The notes: a model not told the origin generated them from the letters alone. Shown: positions 8,341 to 17,650, numbered from the stretch's first letter. The stretch is 64,000 nucleotides of DNA from Streptomyces sp. HSG2 (GCF_016598575.1 NZ_CP066801.1:1298501-1362500), one strand, 5' to 3'. A program made the numbers and translations.

Positions 8341-9156
8341 TCAGCCGGGCTGGGGAGCGGCGGCTCCGGGCAGCCTCCCGGGCGCCGCCGGGTAGCCCTG
8401 CCCCGCTCCGGCTGCCGGCGCGCCATGGGCCTCACGGTCGTAGAACGGACGGGCGTTGGCGCGCAGCCACATCGCCACCGGGTCGTACGCGTCGGACATC
8501 GGTACGGTCGAGAGCGGCAGTCCCTCCGGGAGGGTCCCGACCGACTGACGCATCATCGTGCGTACCGTGTCCAGGGCCGGCGGGGAGGTGTCGTACACCT
8601 CCAGACCGATCGCCAGATACGGTCCGCCCAGCGCCGGCTGGACCCACGCGCGACGCAGCGTCCTGACCGCCGGCGTCCGGTGGGCCTGATGGGTCAGCAG
8701 GGCATAGAACTGCGGTACCGAGACCGTCGGGTGAGACAGCCTCAACGGACCGGCCGGCCGGCGCTCCAGCCCGGAGGCGACACGGCGCAGATCCGGCCAC
8801 GGAACGCCCACACCGCCGCCCGGTGCGTGGGGGTTGAGCCAGACGCCGGTCCGGGTGGGAAAGAGAGAGCGGGCCGCCTCCAAGCCGTCGGCGACCTCGT
8901 ACGAGCGGTCCCAGCCACTGGCGGAAAGCTCACGGGCGGACGTCACGCAGGGGACGTAGTCGCTTCCGGCCACCTCCATCCCGGCGTAGCGCGCGTCGGG
9001 TGAACCCTCCTGCCCTTCCCACAGGAGCATCCAGACCCGGCCCGAACCGGGGACGGCGAGCGCGCGCAACAGCGCCTCGTACGCCTCGTAGCGCCCGGGC
9101 GTCACCTGGCGCAGCATCTGCTCGACCGATCCGGCCGCGGTGCCGCTGGCGCTCAC
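8341..9156 (-). CDS. SseB family protein (enhanced serine sensitivity, copy 1)
   Basis: A 271-residue soluble protein of the SseB type found in pairs beside gcvT in Streptomyces. It opens VSASGTAAGSVEQMLRQVTP; GTG 9156 is chosen because AAGGGGG lies 7-8 nt upstream and the family starts here. Two similar alpha/beta halves are visible: residues about 25-130 (with VWMLLWEGQ and YVPCVTSARELS) and 130-235 (with PYLAIGLEVYD and the end motif ARPFYDREA). The last 25 residues are Pro/Ala/Gly-rich and disordered. E. coli SseB was named because overexpression increases serine sensitivity; the molecular function is not known. The neighbouring paralogue and the serine/glycine genes nearby support a link to that metabolism. 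Confidence 0.78.
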   Translation of the reverse strand: MSASGTAAGSVEQMLRQVTPGRYEAYEALLRALAVPGSGRVWMLLWEGQEGSPDARYAGMEVAGSDYVPCVTSARELSASGWDRSYEVADGLEAARSLFPTRTGVWLNPHAPGGGVGVPWPDLRRVASGLERRPAGPLRLSHPTVSVPQFYALLTHQAHRTPAVRTLRRAWVQPALGGPYLAIGLEVYDTSPPALDTVRTMMRQSVGTLPEGLPLSTVPMSDAYDPVAMWLRANARPFYDREAHGAPAAGAGQGYPAAPGRLPGAAAPQPG

Positions 9157-9311
9157 CTGTATCGCCCCCTTGAGAAGTCGCCCTGAATATGAAACCAGCT
9201 TAGGGGCCCTCCCGGACAGCGGGCGTCCCCCGGACGTGGGCCCGCACACGCGCCGCCGCCGTCCGGGCGCCCGTCCCGCCGAGCGCCCCCGGCGAAGGGC
9301 GCGGCCCCCAC

Positions 9312-9334
9312 CGGGACTCCTGTCAGGAGTCCCG
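9312..9334. promoter_or_regulatory. perfect 23-nt palindrome centred on a stop codon
   Basis: CGGGACTCCTG (9312-9322) and CAGGAGTCCCG (9324-9334) are perfect inverted repeats with a single central base. The TGA stop of the second SseB-type gene (9323-9325, minus strand) lies at the centre. It could fold as a terminator between the two SseB genes if the loop opens, or be a protein-binding site in front of the downstream gene. Confidence 0.55.
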
Positions 9335-10123
9335 TCGATAGAACGGGCCGGTCCGCTCTCGCATCCAGTCGCAGACCGGATCGTCTGCCGCGTCCAACAG
9401 CACCAGATGGACCGGCCAGGGCGGCGGGGCCGCGGCGAGAGCCCTGCCCAACGCCTCCCGGGGGAGGGCATGGGCATCCCCGACCACGTCCGACACCTCC
9501 ACACCCACGAACAACACCGGTTCGCCCGCCTCGACCGAGGCCAGGCAACGGCGAGCCGTGCGGACTCCGCCGACGGCGTCGAACTCCGCGCAGGCGGCGC
9601 CGAGGAAGGCCACCGGATCGTCACGCCAGTCGGGCTCGGACAGCGTGACCCGCCCGCCCCGAGCCTCCCCGTCGAGCGGATCGCGCCCCACCCTGCACAG
9701 CTCGGCGACGGCCGGCGGCGGAAGCGGCAGCCCCACCGCGCCCTCCGGGTTCACCACGACGCCGACCTGGGGTGGCAACCCTCGGGCGAACTCCACAGCG
9801 GGTGCGACGGCGAACGACGTGTGCGCGCCGGCCACTCGGCGCAACTGCCCCTCGGAGCTGAACACCGGGACGTAGGCCTGGCCTTCGATCTCCATCGCGG
9901 GCAGGTCGAGCGGGGCGCCGCCCGCGCCGCGACCTGCCGGCAGCGGCACCCAGACACGACTCCGTCCCAGCACCTCCACGATCCGCGCGCCCGCCGTCCG
10001 CACTCCGAGCGAGGCGGCGAGGGTCTCCTCCAACTCGTTCGCCGGCCAGCCGTCGTAGGGCCCGGGTGGAGTCTGTGACGGGGTGTCCGCGGAATACTCC
10101 GGGGAACCCGCTGGGTAGTCCAT
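9323..10123 (-). CDS. SseB family protein (copy 2)
   Basis: A 266-residue paralogue of the downstream SseB-type gene. ATG 10123 gives MDYPAGSPEYSADTPSQ, a short disordered lead. Shared architecture: ELEETLAASLG near residue 30, VWVPLPAGRGAGG near 57, the strand-turn YVPVFSSEGQLRRVAG near 85, LFVGVEVSDVV near 210, and the closing DWMRERTGPFYRRDS, which matches ARPFYDRE of copy 1. So the two genes are an old tandem duplication that diverged in the middle. Intracellular, function unknown. It lies 199 nt downstream of the P-loop ATPase gene and 166 nt upstream of copy 1, all on the minus strand. Confidence 0.75.
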   Translation of the reverse strand: MDYPAGSPEYSADTPSQTPPGPYDGWPANELEETLAASLGVRTAGARIVEVLGRSRVWVPLPAGRGAGGAPLDLPAMEIEGQAYVPVFSSEGQLRRVAGAHTSFAVAPAVEFARGLPPQVGVVVNPEGAVGLPLPPPAVAELCRVGRDPLDGEARGGRVTLSEPDWRDDPVAFLGAACAEFDAVGGVRTARRCLASVEAGEPVLFVGVEVSDVVGDAHALPREALGRALAAAPPPWPVHLVLLDAADDPVCDWMRERTGPFYRRDS

Positions 10124-10296
10124 CTGCGTACCGCCTGCTCGAACCGCTTGCTGTGGCGGAAAGGCTAGCCCCTCGGGGAGTCCGGCACCGCCTCCGTGAC
10201 CGTTCTCGAGGGGCGCCCGACACCGGACCCGCCGCCGCGGCCCCGAATCGGCGCACCGACACGGCCGCATCGGGGACCGCAGGGGCCGGACGTCGG

Positions 10297-11022
10297 TCAG
10301 CCGGCGGCACGGCGCGCCCGCCGTCGCGGACGGCCGCGGGGCTCCGCCTTCGGCGTGTCCGCGAAGGCGATGCGGCGCACCGCGTCGGCCGACTCGCGGT
10401 CCAGCAGCACCGCCGAGGCCGCGCCGACGGGGAGGCTGCCGCTGCCGGCCGAACGCAGCAACCGGGTGGTGGCCGAGCGGTGGCGCGCGAAGGCGTAGCG
10501 GGAAACGCCCCGGCCGCGCTCGCGTTGACCCGCCAAGGCCGTCTCGGCGTCGACGTCGATGAGCAACAGGTGCAGGCGGGAGCCGCGCCGGCGGGCCTCA
10601 CGGGCCAACCACGCACGCACCCAGGCCTGGGTTCCGCAGTCGTGGACCACCACCCCGGTGCCGGAGCGCAACGCGCGGCGCAGCCCCGCGAAGTGGGCGA
10701 TCCGCACCAGGGGTCGGTAGAGGGCGTACGGGAGGAAGCGCGGCATCCGGCGGTCCCACCGGTCGCGCGTGTCCTGCGAGTCGACGCGGGTGCCACGCGC
10801 GGCGCGCCTCATCAGGGTGGACTTGCCGCTGCCGGGGAGGCCGGTGACGACGACCAGGTCGGCGGGGCCGAAGAGCAGGGCACGCGGACCGCGTCCGACG
10901 TCGTCGCGGAGGTCGCGGACGACGGGAGCCGGCAGCGTGGCGGACTCCTCCCCCGCGGCGACGGCGGGCTGCCCCGGCAGCGCGAGGCCGGAGGTGGTGG
11001 CGTAGGCCGTGGTCCTGTTCAC
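10297..11022 (-). CDS. AAA/P-loop NTPase (zeta-toxin/kinase-like fold)
   Basis: A 241-residue ATPase with Walker A GLPGSGKSTLMRRAA near residue 60. After it come RVDSQDTRDRW, a stretch like the nucleotide-monophosphate or RNA-end kinases, then VVVHDCGTQAWVRAWL, LHLLLIDVDAETALAGQRERG and a basic C-terminal end ([13 protein letters not shown]). Start GTG 11022 is supported by GGGGAGGA eight bases upstream; the frame stays open further upstream but without a comparable site. This gene conventionally lies next to the glycine cleavage operon in Streptomyces. The substrate is unknown; a small-molecule or polynucleotide kinase is the simplest guess. Confidence 0.75.
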   Translation of the reverse strand: MNRTTAYATTSGLALPGQPAVAAGEESATLPAPVVRDLRDDVGRGPRALLFGPADLVVVTGLPGSGKSTLMRRAARGTRVDSQDTRDRWDRRMPRFLPYALYRPLVRIAHFAGLRRALRSGTGVVVHDCGTQAWVRAWLAREARRRGSRLHLLLIDVDAETALAGQRERGRGVSRYAFARHRSATTRLLRSAGSGSLPVGAASAVLLDRESADAVRRIAFADTPKAEPRGRPRRRARRAAG

Positions 11023-11206
11023 CGTGATCGTCCTCCCCTGGGGCGGTTCACCCGTTCCCGTCCCGTCGAGTGTAAAGAGCCGGCAATCCCCGGGTCTCGC
11101 GATTTCGTGCGCGTACTGCCACAGCCCGGTCACCGCGGACCTCCGGGAGAGGCCGGACGTTCGGGCCGGACAGGCACCGGACCGGCGCGCGAACGAGGGG
11201 ACGACG

Positions 11207-11229
11207 CCGAATCGCCCCGGGCGATTCGG
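11207..11229. promoter_or_regulatory. perfect 23-nt palindrome in the divergent region before the gcv operon
   Basis: CCGAATCGCCC (11207-11217) and GGGCGATTCGG (11219-11229) are perfect inverted repeats around one central C. An outer pair, GGACCGGC (11179-11186) and GCCGGTCC (11231-11238), adds asymmetric extra pairing. The site lies between the divergent P-loop ATPase and glycine-cleavage transcription units, where a terminator is not expected, so an operator is the better reading. Confidence 0.45.
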
Positions 11230-11417
11230 TGCCGGTCCGAGCGGTGACGTGGGCGGCCGGCGCGAAGGTGACGCGTGCGAACGTGTGGTCGACCCGACCG
11301 AGGCGCACCGTGATCCCCCGTCCCTCGGGCCGGGGACGATGTCACGGAAGACGGGTCTGCCCGGACCGGGCGACCCGTGCGATGATGTGGCCGCCAACTG
11401 CATACCGGCCGTTCGAA

Positions 11418-11630
11418 TCCGCGCGGGAGAGTTCCCGGTCCTCGGACCGGGGCGCCGAAGGAGCAAGTACCTCCCTTGAATCTCTCAGGCCCCGTTACCG
11501 CGCGGGCGAGGCACATCTGAAAAGCGGGCCGCCCCCGTCCGGCGACCCCACCCACGGTGCAAGCCCTGCCCGTCGCGCTCCGACGGTCACGGCGAACCTC
11601 TCAGGTTCCGATGACAGATGGGGAGGAACG
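11418..11630 (+). promoter_or_regulatory. tandem glycine riboswitch (two aptamers) in the gcvT leader
   Basis: The first aptamer (about 11421-11530) carries the family landmarks GGAGAG, CGCCGAAGGAGCAA, ATCTCTCAGG and CTGAAAA in the right order. The second (about 11545-11628) has GGTGCAAG, ACCTCTCAGG and GACAGATGGGGAG. Two glycine aptamers joined by a short linker form the glycine riboswitch. In Streptomyces the riboswitch is known to switch on glycine cleavage genes when glycine is abundant. The gcvT start is 36 nt after the second aptamer. No clear U-tract terminator is visible, so control of ribosome access or of early termination cannot be told apart by eye. Confidence 0.92.
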
Positions 11631-11665
11631 ACCTCGCCGTCACCGCCTTGGGAGACCACCGACCG

Positions 11666-12784
11666 ATGAGCAGTAACGAACCCCGCCGTACCGCGCTCGA
11701 CGCCGTGCACCGCTCGCTCGGTGCGACCATGACCGACTTCGCCGGCTGGGAGATGCCGTTGCGCTACGGCTCCGAGCGGGACGAGCACGTCGCCGTCCGC
11801 ACCCGGGCCGGGCTCTTCGACCTCTCGCACATGGGCGAGATCGCCGTCACCGGCGCCTCCGCCGCGGCCCTCTTGGACCACGCGCTGGTGGGCGACCTCG
11901 GCGGACTCAAGCCCGGCCGGGCACGCTACACCATGATCTGCCGGGAGGACGGGGGCATCCTGGACGATCTCATCGTGTACCGCCTGGCCGAGACGGAGTA
12001 CCTGGTCGTCGCCAACGCCGCCAACGCGGAGGTCGTGCTGGACGCGCTGACCCGGCGGGCGGCGGGCTTCGACGCGCGGGTCCGCGACGACCGGGACGCC
12101 TACGCCCTGCTGGCGGTACAGGGGCCTCGGGCGGCGGAGATCCTGGGGGGCCTCACCGACGCCGACCTGGAGGGACTGCGGTACTACGCCGGTCTGCCGG
12201 GCACCGTGGCGGGTGTGTCGGCTCTGATCGCCCGCACCGGCTACACGGGCGAGGACGGTTTCGAACTGTTCGTCGATCCGGCCGACGCGGTGGCCCTCTG
12301 GCAGGCGCTGACCGCGGCGGGCGAGGGGGCCGGTCTGGTCCCGTGCGGTCTGTCCTGTCGGGACACGCTGCGTCTTGAGGCCGGGATGCCGCTGTACGGG
12401 CACGAGCTGAGCACGTCTCTGACCCCCTTCGACGCCGGACTGGGTCGGGTGGTGAAGTTCCAGAAGGAGGGGGACTTCGTCGGGCGGACCGCCTTGGAGG
12501 CCGCTGCCGCCCGCGCCGAGGGGAACCCGCCCCGCGTCCTGGTCGGCCTGGTGGCCGAGGGCCGTCGGGTGCCGCGCGCCGGCTACCCGGTGGTCGCCGA
12601 GGGGATCGTGATCGGCGAAGTCACCTCCGGCGCCCCGTCGCCGACCCTGGGAAGGCCGGTGGCGATGGCCTACGTCGACGCTTCGCACGCGGCGCCGGGC
12701 ACGACCGGGGTGGCGGTGGACATCCGCGGCGCCCACGAACCCTACGAGGTGGTGGCCCTGCCCTTCTACAAGCGTAGAAAGTAG
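11666..12784 (+). CDS. gcvT: glycine cleavage system aminomethyltransferase (T protein)
   Basis: A 372-residue, tetrahydrofolate-dependent T protein that releases ammonia from the aminomethyl group carried by lipoyl-GcvH and forms 5,10-methylene-THF. Visible: [17 protein letters not shown] near residue 20, [12 protein letters not shown] near 53, [21 protein letters not shown] near 91 (the D-D-L-I-V-Y core), [14 protein letters not shown] near 191 and the C-terminal barrel [24 protein letters not shown] 11666 ([15 protein letters not shown]) has GGGAGA about 11 nt upstream; a longer reading into the riboswitch was rejected. First gene of gcvT-gcvH-glyA-sdaA. No gcvP is present, so the P protein must be encoded elsewhere. 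Confidence 0.97.
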   Translation: MSSNEPRRTALDAVHRSLGATMTDFAGWEMPLRYGSERDEHVAVRTRAGLFDLSHMGEIAVTGASAAALLDHALVGDLGGLKPGRARYTMICREDGGILDDLIVYRLAETEYLVVANAANAEVVLDALTRRAAGFDARVRDDRDAYALLAVQGPRAAEILGGLTDADLEGLRYYAGLPGTVAGVSALIARTGYTGEDGFELFVDPADAVALWQALTAAGEGAGLVPCGLSCRDTLRLEAGMPLYGHELSTSLTPFDAGLGRVVKFQKEGDFVGRTALEAAAARAEGNPPRVLVGLVAEGRRVPRAGYPVVAEGIVIGEVTSGAPSPTLGRPVAMAYVDASHAAPGTTGVAVDIRGAHEPYEVVALPFYKRRK

Positions 12785-12915
12785 TCGCGCCGCAGGCCGG
12801 AGCCCGCCCGACCCCGTCGCCCGCGCGGCGCGCCGGACCCGGGGCCGCGGCCCGACCGTCACTCCGACGAACCCCCCCTTCGACACCTTTGTCACGCGTA
12901 CAGGAGAATTCAGGC

Positions 12916-13293
12916 ATGAGCAACCCCCAGCAGCTGCGGTACAGCAAGGAGCACGAGTGGCTGTCGGACGCCGTGGACGGCGTGTCGACGGTCGGCATCA
13001 CGGCGCACGCGGCCGACGCGCTCGGCGACGTGGTCTTCGTGCAGCTCCCCGAGGTCGGGGACGCCGTCTCCGCCGGCGAGACCTGTGGTGAGCTGGAGTC
13101 GACCAAGTCCGTCTCCGACCTGTACTCCCCGGTGTCCGGCGAGATCACGGAGGTCAACCAGGACGTGGTGGACGATCCCTCGCTGGTGAACTCGGCACCA
13201 TTCGAAAACGGCTGGTTGTTCCGGGTGCGGGTGACCGAGGAGCCGGCCGACCTGCTGTCCGCCGACGAGTACACCGCCCTCTCCGCAGGCTGA
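12916..13293 (+). CDS. gcvH: glycine cleavage system H protein
   Basis: A 125-residue lipoyl carrier of the glycine cleavage complex. The lipoyl lysine is K64 in [23 protein letters not shown] near residue 10 and GWLFRVRV near 105 are standard. ATG 12916 follows GGAGAA; the open frame before it has no ribosome site. It sits 131 bp after gcvT and 10 bp before glyA, so it is transcribed with both. Its partners are the P, T and L proteins; only T is encoded here. Confidence 0.97.
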   Translation: MSNPQQLRYSKEHEWLSDAVDGVSTVGITAHAADALGDVVFVQLPEVGDAVSAGETCGELESTKSVSDLYSPVSGEITEVNQDVVDDPSLVNSAPFENGWLFRVRVTEEPADLLSADEYTALSAG

Positions 13294-13303
13294 GGAGCCC
13301 GCC

Positions 13304-14563
13304 ATGTCCGTTCTGAACACTCCCCTGCACGAGCTCGACCCCGAGGTCGCCGCCGCGGTGGACGCCGAGCTGGGCCGCCAGCGGTCCACCCTGGAGATGA
13401 TCGCCTCGGAGAACTTCGCTCCGACGGCCGTGATGGAGGCACAGGGCTCGGTCCTCACCAACAAGTACGCCGAGGGCTATCCGGGCCGGCGCTACTACGG
13501 CGGTTGCGAGCACGTCGACGTCGTGGAGCGGATCGCCATCGATCGGGTGAAGGCCCTGTTCGGTGCCGAGCACGCCAACGTACAGCCGCACTCCGGCGCC
13601 CAGGCCAACGCGGCGGCGATGTCCGCCCTGCTGGAACCGGGCGACACGATCATGGGCCTCGATCTCGCCCACGGCGGTCACCTGACCCACGGGATGAGGA
13701 TCAACTTCTCCGGGAGGCTGTACGACGTGGTCGCCTACCACGTCGGCGAGGACGGCCTGGTGGACATGGCCGAGGTGGAGCGGCTGGCCCGGGAGAAGCG
13801 ACCCAGGCTGATCGTGGCCGGCTGGTCCGCCTACCCCCGCCGGCTCGACTTCGCGGAGTTCCGGCGGATCGCCGACGAGGTCGGCGCCCACCTGATGGTC
13901 GACATGGCGCACTTCGCCGGCTTGGTGGCGGCGGGTCTGCACCCCAACCCCGTCCCGCACGCGCACGTCGTGACCACGACGACCCACAAGACGCTCGGTG
14001 GACCGCGCGGTGGCGTGATCCTCAGCACAGCCGACCTCGCCAAGAAGATCAACTCTGCCGTCTTTCCAGGTCAGCAAGGCGGTCCGCTGGAGCACGTCGT
14101 CGCCGCGAAGGCGGTGGCCTTCAAGGTGGCGGCCGGTCGTGACTTCGCGGAGCGCCAGCGGCGTACCGTGGAGGGAGCCCGTGCCCTGGCCGACCGGCTG
14201 GTGCGGGACGACGCGAAGGCCGCGGGCGTGTCGGTGCTCACCGGGGGTACCGACGTGCACTTGGTCCTCGTGGACCTGCGGAAGTCGGAACTGGACGGCC
14301 GGCAGGCCGAGGATCGACTTCACGAGATCGGTATCACGGTCAACCGGAACGCCGTCCCGCACGACCCTCGACCTCCGATGGTCACCTCCGGTCTGCGCGT
14401 GGGGACGGCCGCGCTGGCCACCCGCGGCTTCACCGCGGGGGACTTCGCCGAGGTCGCCGACGTGATCGCCGAGGCGTTGAAGCCGTCGTACGACGCGCAG
14501 AGCCTGTCGGCCAGGGTCAAGGCCCTGGCCGACACGTACCCGCTCTATCCGACCGTCGGATAG
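13304..14563 (+). CDS. glyA: serine hydroxymethyltransferase
   Basis: A 419-residue PLP enzyme interconverting serine and glycine with tetrahydrofolate. The PLP lysine is K229 in [15 protein letters not shown]; other landmarks are MIASENF (32-38), [17 protein letters not shown] (53-69), HSGAQANAA (96-104) and [12 protein letters not shown] (200-211). The ATG is preceded by GAGGAG with a 10-bp gap from gcvH. Placed under the glycine riboswitch operon it takes up the methylene-THF made by the T protein and turns a second glycine into serine, which the next gene product can deaminate. It may be a second, catabolic glyA, as many Streptomyces carry two; this is inference. Confidence 0.97.
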   Translation: MSVLNTPLHELDPEVAAAVDAELGRQRSTLEMIASENFAPTAVMEAQGSVLTNKYAEGYPGRRYYGGCEHVDVVERIAIDRVKALFGAEHANVQPHSGAQANAAAMSALLEPGDTIMGLDLAHGGHLTHGMRINFSGRLYDVVAYHVGEDGLVDMAEVERLAREKRPRLIVAGWSAYPRRLDFAEFRRIADEVGAHLMVDMAHFAGLVAAGLHPNPVPHAHVVTTTTHKTLGGPRGGVILSTADLAKKINSAVFPGQQGGPLEHVVAAKAVAFKVAAGRDFAERQRRTVEGARALADRLVRDDAKAAGVSVLTGGTDVHLVLVDLRKSELDGRQAEDRLHEIGITVNRNAVPHDPRPPMVTSGLRVGTAALATRGFTAGDFAEVADVIAEALKPSYDAQSLSARVKALADTYPLYPTVG

Positions 14564-14595
14564 CTCGACCCACACCGCGCGTCCAGCGCACCGCA

Positions 14596-14629
14596 GGGGG
14601 TGTCGTCCCGGCTCCGGGAGGACACCCCC
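14596..14629 (+). terminator. stem-loop between glyA and sdaA
   Basis: GGGGGTGTC (14596-14604) pairs with GACACCCCC (14621-14629). Inside, TCCCGG (14606-14611) pairs with CCGGGA (14614-14619). A two-part stem of 9 plus 6 bp lies 33 nt after the glyA stop and 35 nt before the sdaA start. It probably ends or attenuates the riboswitch-controlled transcript before sdaA. Confidence 0.6.
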
Positions 14630-14663
14630 GGCCGCCGCACCCCACCGTCCTGAGGAGTCAACC

Positions 14664-16031
14664 GTGGCCATCTCGGTCTTCGACCTGTTCTCGATCGGCA
14701 TCGGCCCGTCGAGTTCGCACACGGTCGGCCCGATGCGGGCGGCCCGCATCTTCGCCCATCGGCTGCGCAACGAGGGGCTGCTCGGGTCGGTGGCCGGGGT
14801 ACGGGCCGAGTTGTACGGCTCACTCGGCGCGACGGGGCACGGGCACGGCACGCCGAAGGCGGTCCTGCTGGGCCTGGAGGGAGACTCGCCCCGCACGGTC
14901 GACGTGGAGACCGCCGACGAACGCGTGGCGAAGATCGCGTCCTCCGGCGTGCTCCGACTCCTCGGCGAGCAGGAGATACGTTTCTCCGTCGACGAGGACC
15001 TGGTGTTGCACCGCCGCAAGGCACTTCCGTACCACGCCAACGGGATGACGCTCTGGGCGCACGACTTCGAGGGTGGCGAGCTGCTCTCCCGGACGTACTA
15101 CTCGGTGGGTGGCGGGTTCGTCGTCGACGAGGACGCCGTGGGCGCCGACCGCATCAAGCTCGACGACACGGTGCTGAAGCACCCCTTCCGCACCGGTGAC
15201 GAGCTGCTGCGCCTGACCCGCGAGACGGGTCTGTCGATCTCCGCCCTGATGTTGGAGAACGAGCGCGCCTGGCGTTCGGAGGAGGAGATCCGAGCGGGAC
15301 TGTTGGACATCTGGCGGACCATGAGCGCCTGCGTGTCCAGGGGGATGTCCCGGGAGGGCATCCTGCCGGGCGGCCTGAAGGTGCGTCGCCGCGCGGCCAC
15401 CACCGCGCGCAAGCTGCGGTCGGAGGGAGACCCGCAGGCACTGGCCATGGAGTGGATCACGCTCTACGCGATGGCGGTGAACGAGGAGAACGCCGCCGGC
15501 GGCCGGGTCGTGACGGCTCCGACCAACGGCGCGGCCGGCATCATCCCGGCGGTGCTGCACTACTACACGAACTTCGTCCCCGGAGCCGACGAGGAGGGAG
15601 TGGTCCGCTTCCTGCTCGCGGCCGGCGCGATCGGCATGCTGTTCAAGGAGAACGCCTCCATCTCCGGCGCCGAGGTCGGCTGCCAGGGCGAGGTGGGCTC
15701 GGCCTGCTCGATGGCGGCGGGTGCACTCGCAGAGGTGCTGGGCGGCAGCCCCGAGCAGGTGGAGAACGCCGCGGAGATCGGCATGGAGCACAACCTCGGG
15801 CTGACCTGTGACCCGGTCGGGGGCCTGGTCCAGATCCCGTGCATCGAGCGCAACGGCATGGCGGCGGTCAAGGCGGTCACGGCGGCTCGGATGGCGCTCC
15901 GCGGGGACGGCAGCCACAAGGTCTCCCTCGACAAGGTCATCAAGACGATGAAGGAGACCGGCGCCGACATGTCCGTCAAGTACAAGGAGACCGCGCGGGG
16001 CGGGCTCGCGGTGAACATCATCGAGTGCTGA
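14664..16031 (+). CDS. sdaA: L-serine ammonia-lyase (iron-sulfur, single chain)
   Basis: A 455-residue L-serine dehydratase converting serine to pyruvate and ammonia. The N-terminal half (about 1-160) opens [20 protein letters not shown], the standard start; the catalytic alpha domain spans about 190-455. The [4Fe-4S] ligands are C340 (EVGCQGEVG), C382 (LTCDPVGG) and C393 (IPCIERN), with the spacing of type 2 enzymes. GTG 14664 is preceded by TGAGGAGTC. It follows glyA after a hairpin, completing the route glycine to serine to pyruvate. The cluster is sensitive to oxygen in characterised members. Confidence 0.96.
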   Translation: MAISVFDLFSIGIGPSSSHTVGPMRAARIFAHRLRNEGLLGSVAGVRAELYGSLGATGHGHGTPKAVLLGLEGDSPRTVDVETADERVAKIASSGVLRLLGEQEIRFSVDEDLVLHRRKALPYHANGMTLWAHDFEGGELLSRTYYSVGGGFVVDEDAVGADRIKLDDTVLKHPFRTGDELLRLTRETGLSISALMLENERAWRSEEEIRAGLLDIWRTMSACVSRGMSREGILPGGLKVRRRAATTARKLRSEGDPQALAMEWITLYAMAVNEENAAGGRVVTAPTNGAAGIIPAVLHYYTNFVPGADEEGVVRFLLAAGAIGMLFKENASISGAEVGCQGEVGSACSMAAGALAEVLGGSPEQVENAAEIGMEHNLGLTCDPVGGLVQIPCIERNGMAAVKAVTAARMALRGDGSHKVSLDKVIKTMKETGADMSVKYKETARGGLAVNIIEC

Positions 16032-16122
16032 CCGCCTTCGCGCACGGCGGTGACCACCTCGCGTCCTCCGCACGCCAGGGCGGTCCGGCGCGCCGCGGGC
16101 TCGGGGCGGCGGCGCGGGCCGC

Positions 16123-16626
16123 TCAGCGGTCCGAGACCCGGACCTCGAACCACGTCGTCTTGCCGCGCGGCAACAGGTCCACCCCCCACCGGTCGGAGAG
16201 CTTGTCCACCAGGAAGAGTCCACGACCGCTGACGTCCATCTCCTGAACGGGCATCAGGCAGGGCAGCCCTCGGGACGGGTCGCGGACCTCGACGCGGATC
16301 CATCCCGGCCGGCGACGCATCCGGAGCCCGAAGACCCGGGCGCCGGTGTGGCGTACGGCGTTGCCGACCAGCTCCGAGACCAGCAGGACGACGTCCTCCG
16401 CCACCCGGGGCGAGAGCCCCCACTGACGGAGGATCACCACCTGGGCCAGGCGTCGGGCGGTGGCCGCCGATTCCGGCCGGGAGGGCAACGGCACCTCGAC
16501 CACGGCCGGATCGCCGTACAGGTCCAGCGCCCTCGCCGCGTGTTCGTCCTCCACCGCCGGCGACCAGCGCGCCGCGGTGGCACGCCCGGATCCCCGCGGC
16601 TGCTCCGTACCCTCCAGCCCCGCCAT
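16123..16626 (-). CDS. ATP-binding protein (RsbW/SpoIIAB-like histidine kinase-type ATPase)
   Basis: A protein of about 167 residues with one HATPase domain. The N-box is [16 protein letters not shown], the G1 region [11 protein letters not shown], and the end [18 protein letters not shown] gives the G2 motif. This is the anti-sigma-factor/serine kinase fold very common in Streptomyces; partners are usually an anti-anti-sigma factor and a sigma factor, neither encoded nearby. Start choice: ATG 16626 gives [13 protein letters not shown] longer start at 16743 would place a TTGACA box inside the coding region and was judged less likely. The gene is convergent with sdaA and carries no sensor or transmembrane part. 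Confidence 0.8.
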   Translation of the reverse strand: MAGLEGTEQPRGSGRATAARWSPAVEDEHAARALDLYGDPAVVEVPLPSRPESAATARRLAQVVILRQWGLSPRVAEDVVLLVSELVGNAVRHTGARVFGLRMRRRPGWIRVEVRDPSRGLPCLMPVQEMDVSGRGLFLVDKLSDRWGVDLLPRGKTTWFEVRVSDR

Positions 16627-16683
16627 CCCCCCATCATGGCCTTCGCCTGGAACTCCTGCGGCCGTTCCGGGGGAATACCCCTG

Positions 16684-16702
16684 CCGGAACGCGATGTTCC
16701 GG
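16684..16702. promoter_or_regulatory. CCGGAAC-N5-GTTCCGG inverted repeat with nearby TTGACA box
   Basis: A perfect 7-bp inverted repeat (16684-16690 and 16696-16702) lies about 60 bp upstream of the chosen start of the HATPase gene. A minus-strand TTGACA sits at 16720-16725. Together they look like a promoter with an operator, although no good -10 hexamer was found at 16-18 bp. Confidence 0.35.
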
Positions 16703-16882
16703 AGCTGGGGGCGAGTCTGTGTCAAGGGCGGGTCGGGGTCCATTTCGACCCGAACGACCTGTGTGTTCGCGTTTCTCGGGCCATCTCCGAGGCCGCGACG
16801 CGCGGCGGTCGGCGGGCCGCCGCCGACCGCCGGCCGGTCCGCCCCTTCGGGCGAACCGGAAGCGCCCGGCGACGTGACGGCC

Positions 16883-17650
16883 TCAACTGAACCGTGCCTT
16901 GCCCGGTCCCTCCTCCACGAAGCTCCGCATGCCGCGCTCTCGGTCCTCGGTGGCGAACAGGCCGGCGAACCAGTTGCGTTCGATGGCCAGGCCGGTCTCG
17001 ATGTCCGTCTCCAGCCCCGCGTCGACCGACTCCTTGGCGGCGCGCAGGGCCATCGCGGGCCCCCGGGCCAGACTCTCCGCCCACGCGTACGCCTGCTCGT
17101 AGACCTCGTCGCCGGGCACCACCCGGTCCACGAGGCCGAGAGAGAGCGCCTCCTCGGCGCCGACCTGTCGACCCGTGAAGATCAGGTCCTTGGCCCGGGA
17201 GGGGCCGACGAGGCGGGAGAGCCGTTGAGTTCCCCCGGCACCGGGAATCAGGCCCAGCAGGATCTCGGGCTGGCCCAGCCTGGCCCTCTCCCCGGCGATC
17301 CGGTAGTCGGCGCACAGCGCCAACTCGCATCCCCCGCCCAGGGCGTAGCCCGTGACCGCGGCCACCACGGGCTTGGGGATCCGGGCCACCGCGGTGAAGG
17401 ACTCCTGCAGGGCACGGGCGCGCAGGACCATGGCGGAGTGGTCCATCGCCCGCATCTCCTTGATGTCCGCCCCCGCCGCGAACACCTTCTCGCCGCCGTA
17501 GAGGACGACCGCGCGCACGTCCGCGCGCGCCCCGACCTCCTCGGCGAGCACTTTGAGCCGGTCCTGGGTGGCGATGTCCAGCGCGTTCATCGGCGGGCGG
17601 TCCAGGCGAAGGACACCGACACCGTCCGCGACTTCCAGTTCTACGGTCAT
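16883..17650 (-). CDS. enoyl-CoA hydratase/isomerase family protein
   Basis: A 255-residue crotonase-fold enzyme. The oxyanion-hole segments are AAGADIKEM (about residues 58-66) and ALGGGCELALCADYRIA (about 103-119); the two catalytic glutamates of hydratases are present in the GGGCE and GQPEILLGLIPGAGGTQRL (near 125-143) segments. So a true 2-enoyl-CoA hydratase of fatty acid beta-oxidation is the best call. The C-terminus KARFS is typical of the actinobacterial FadB1-like group. ATG 17650 (MTVELEVADG) has only a weak site upstream. The gene is divergent from glgX, and the 341-bp space between them must hold both promoters. Confidence 0.9.
   Translation of the reverse strand: MTVELEVADGVGVLRLDRPPMNALDIATQDRLKVLAEEVGARADVRAVVLYGGEKVFAAGADIKEMRAMDHSAMVLRARALQESFTAVARIPKPVVAAVTGYALGGGCELALCADYRIAGERARLGQPEILLGLIPGAGGTQRLSRLVGPSRAKDLIFTGRQVGAEEALSLGLVDRVVPGDEVYEQAYAWAESLARGPAMALRAAKESVDAGLETDIETGLAIERNWFAGLFATEDRERGMRSFVEEGPGKARFS

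Noticed and set aside
16627..16743. Longer N-terminus for the HATPase protein starting at 16743
   Set aside because: It would put a TTGACA box and a perfect inverted repeat inside the coding region and adds a non-family segment; ATG 16626 is preferred, though not proven.
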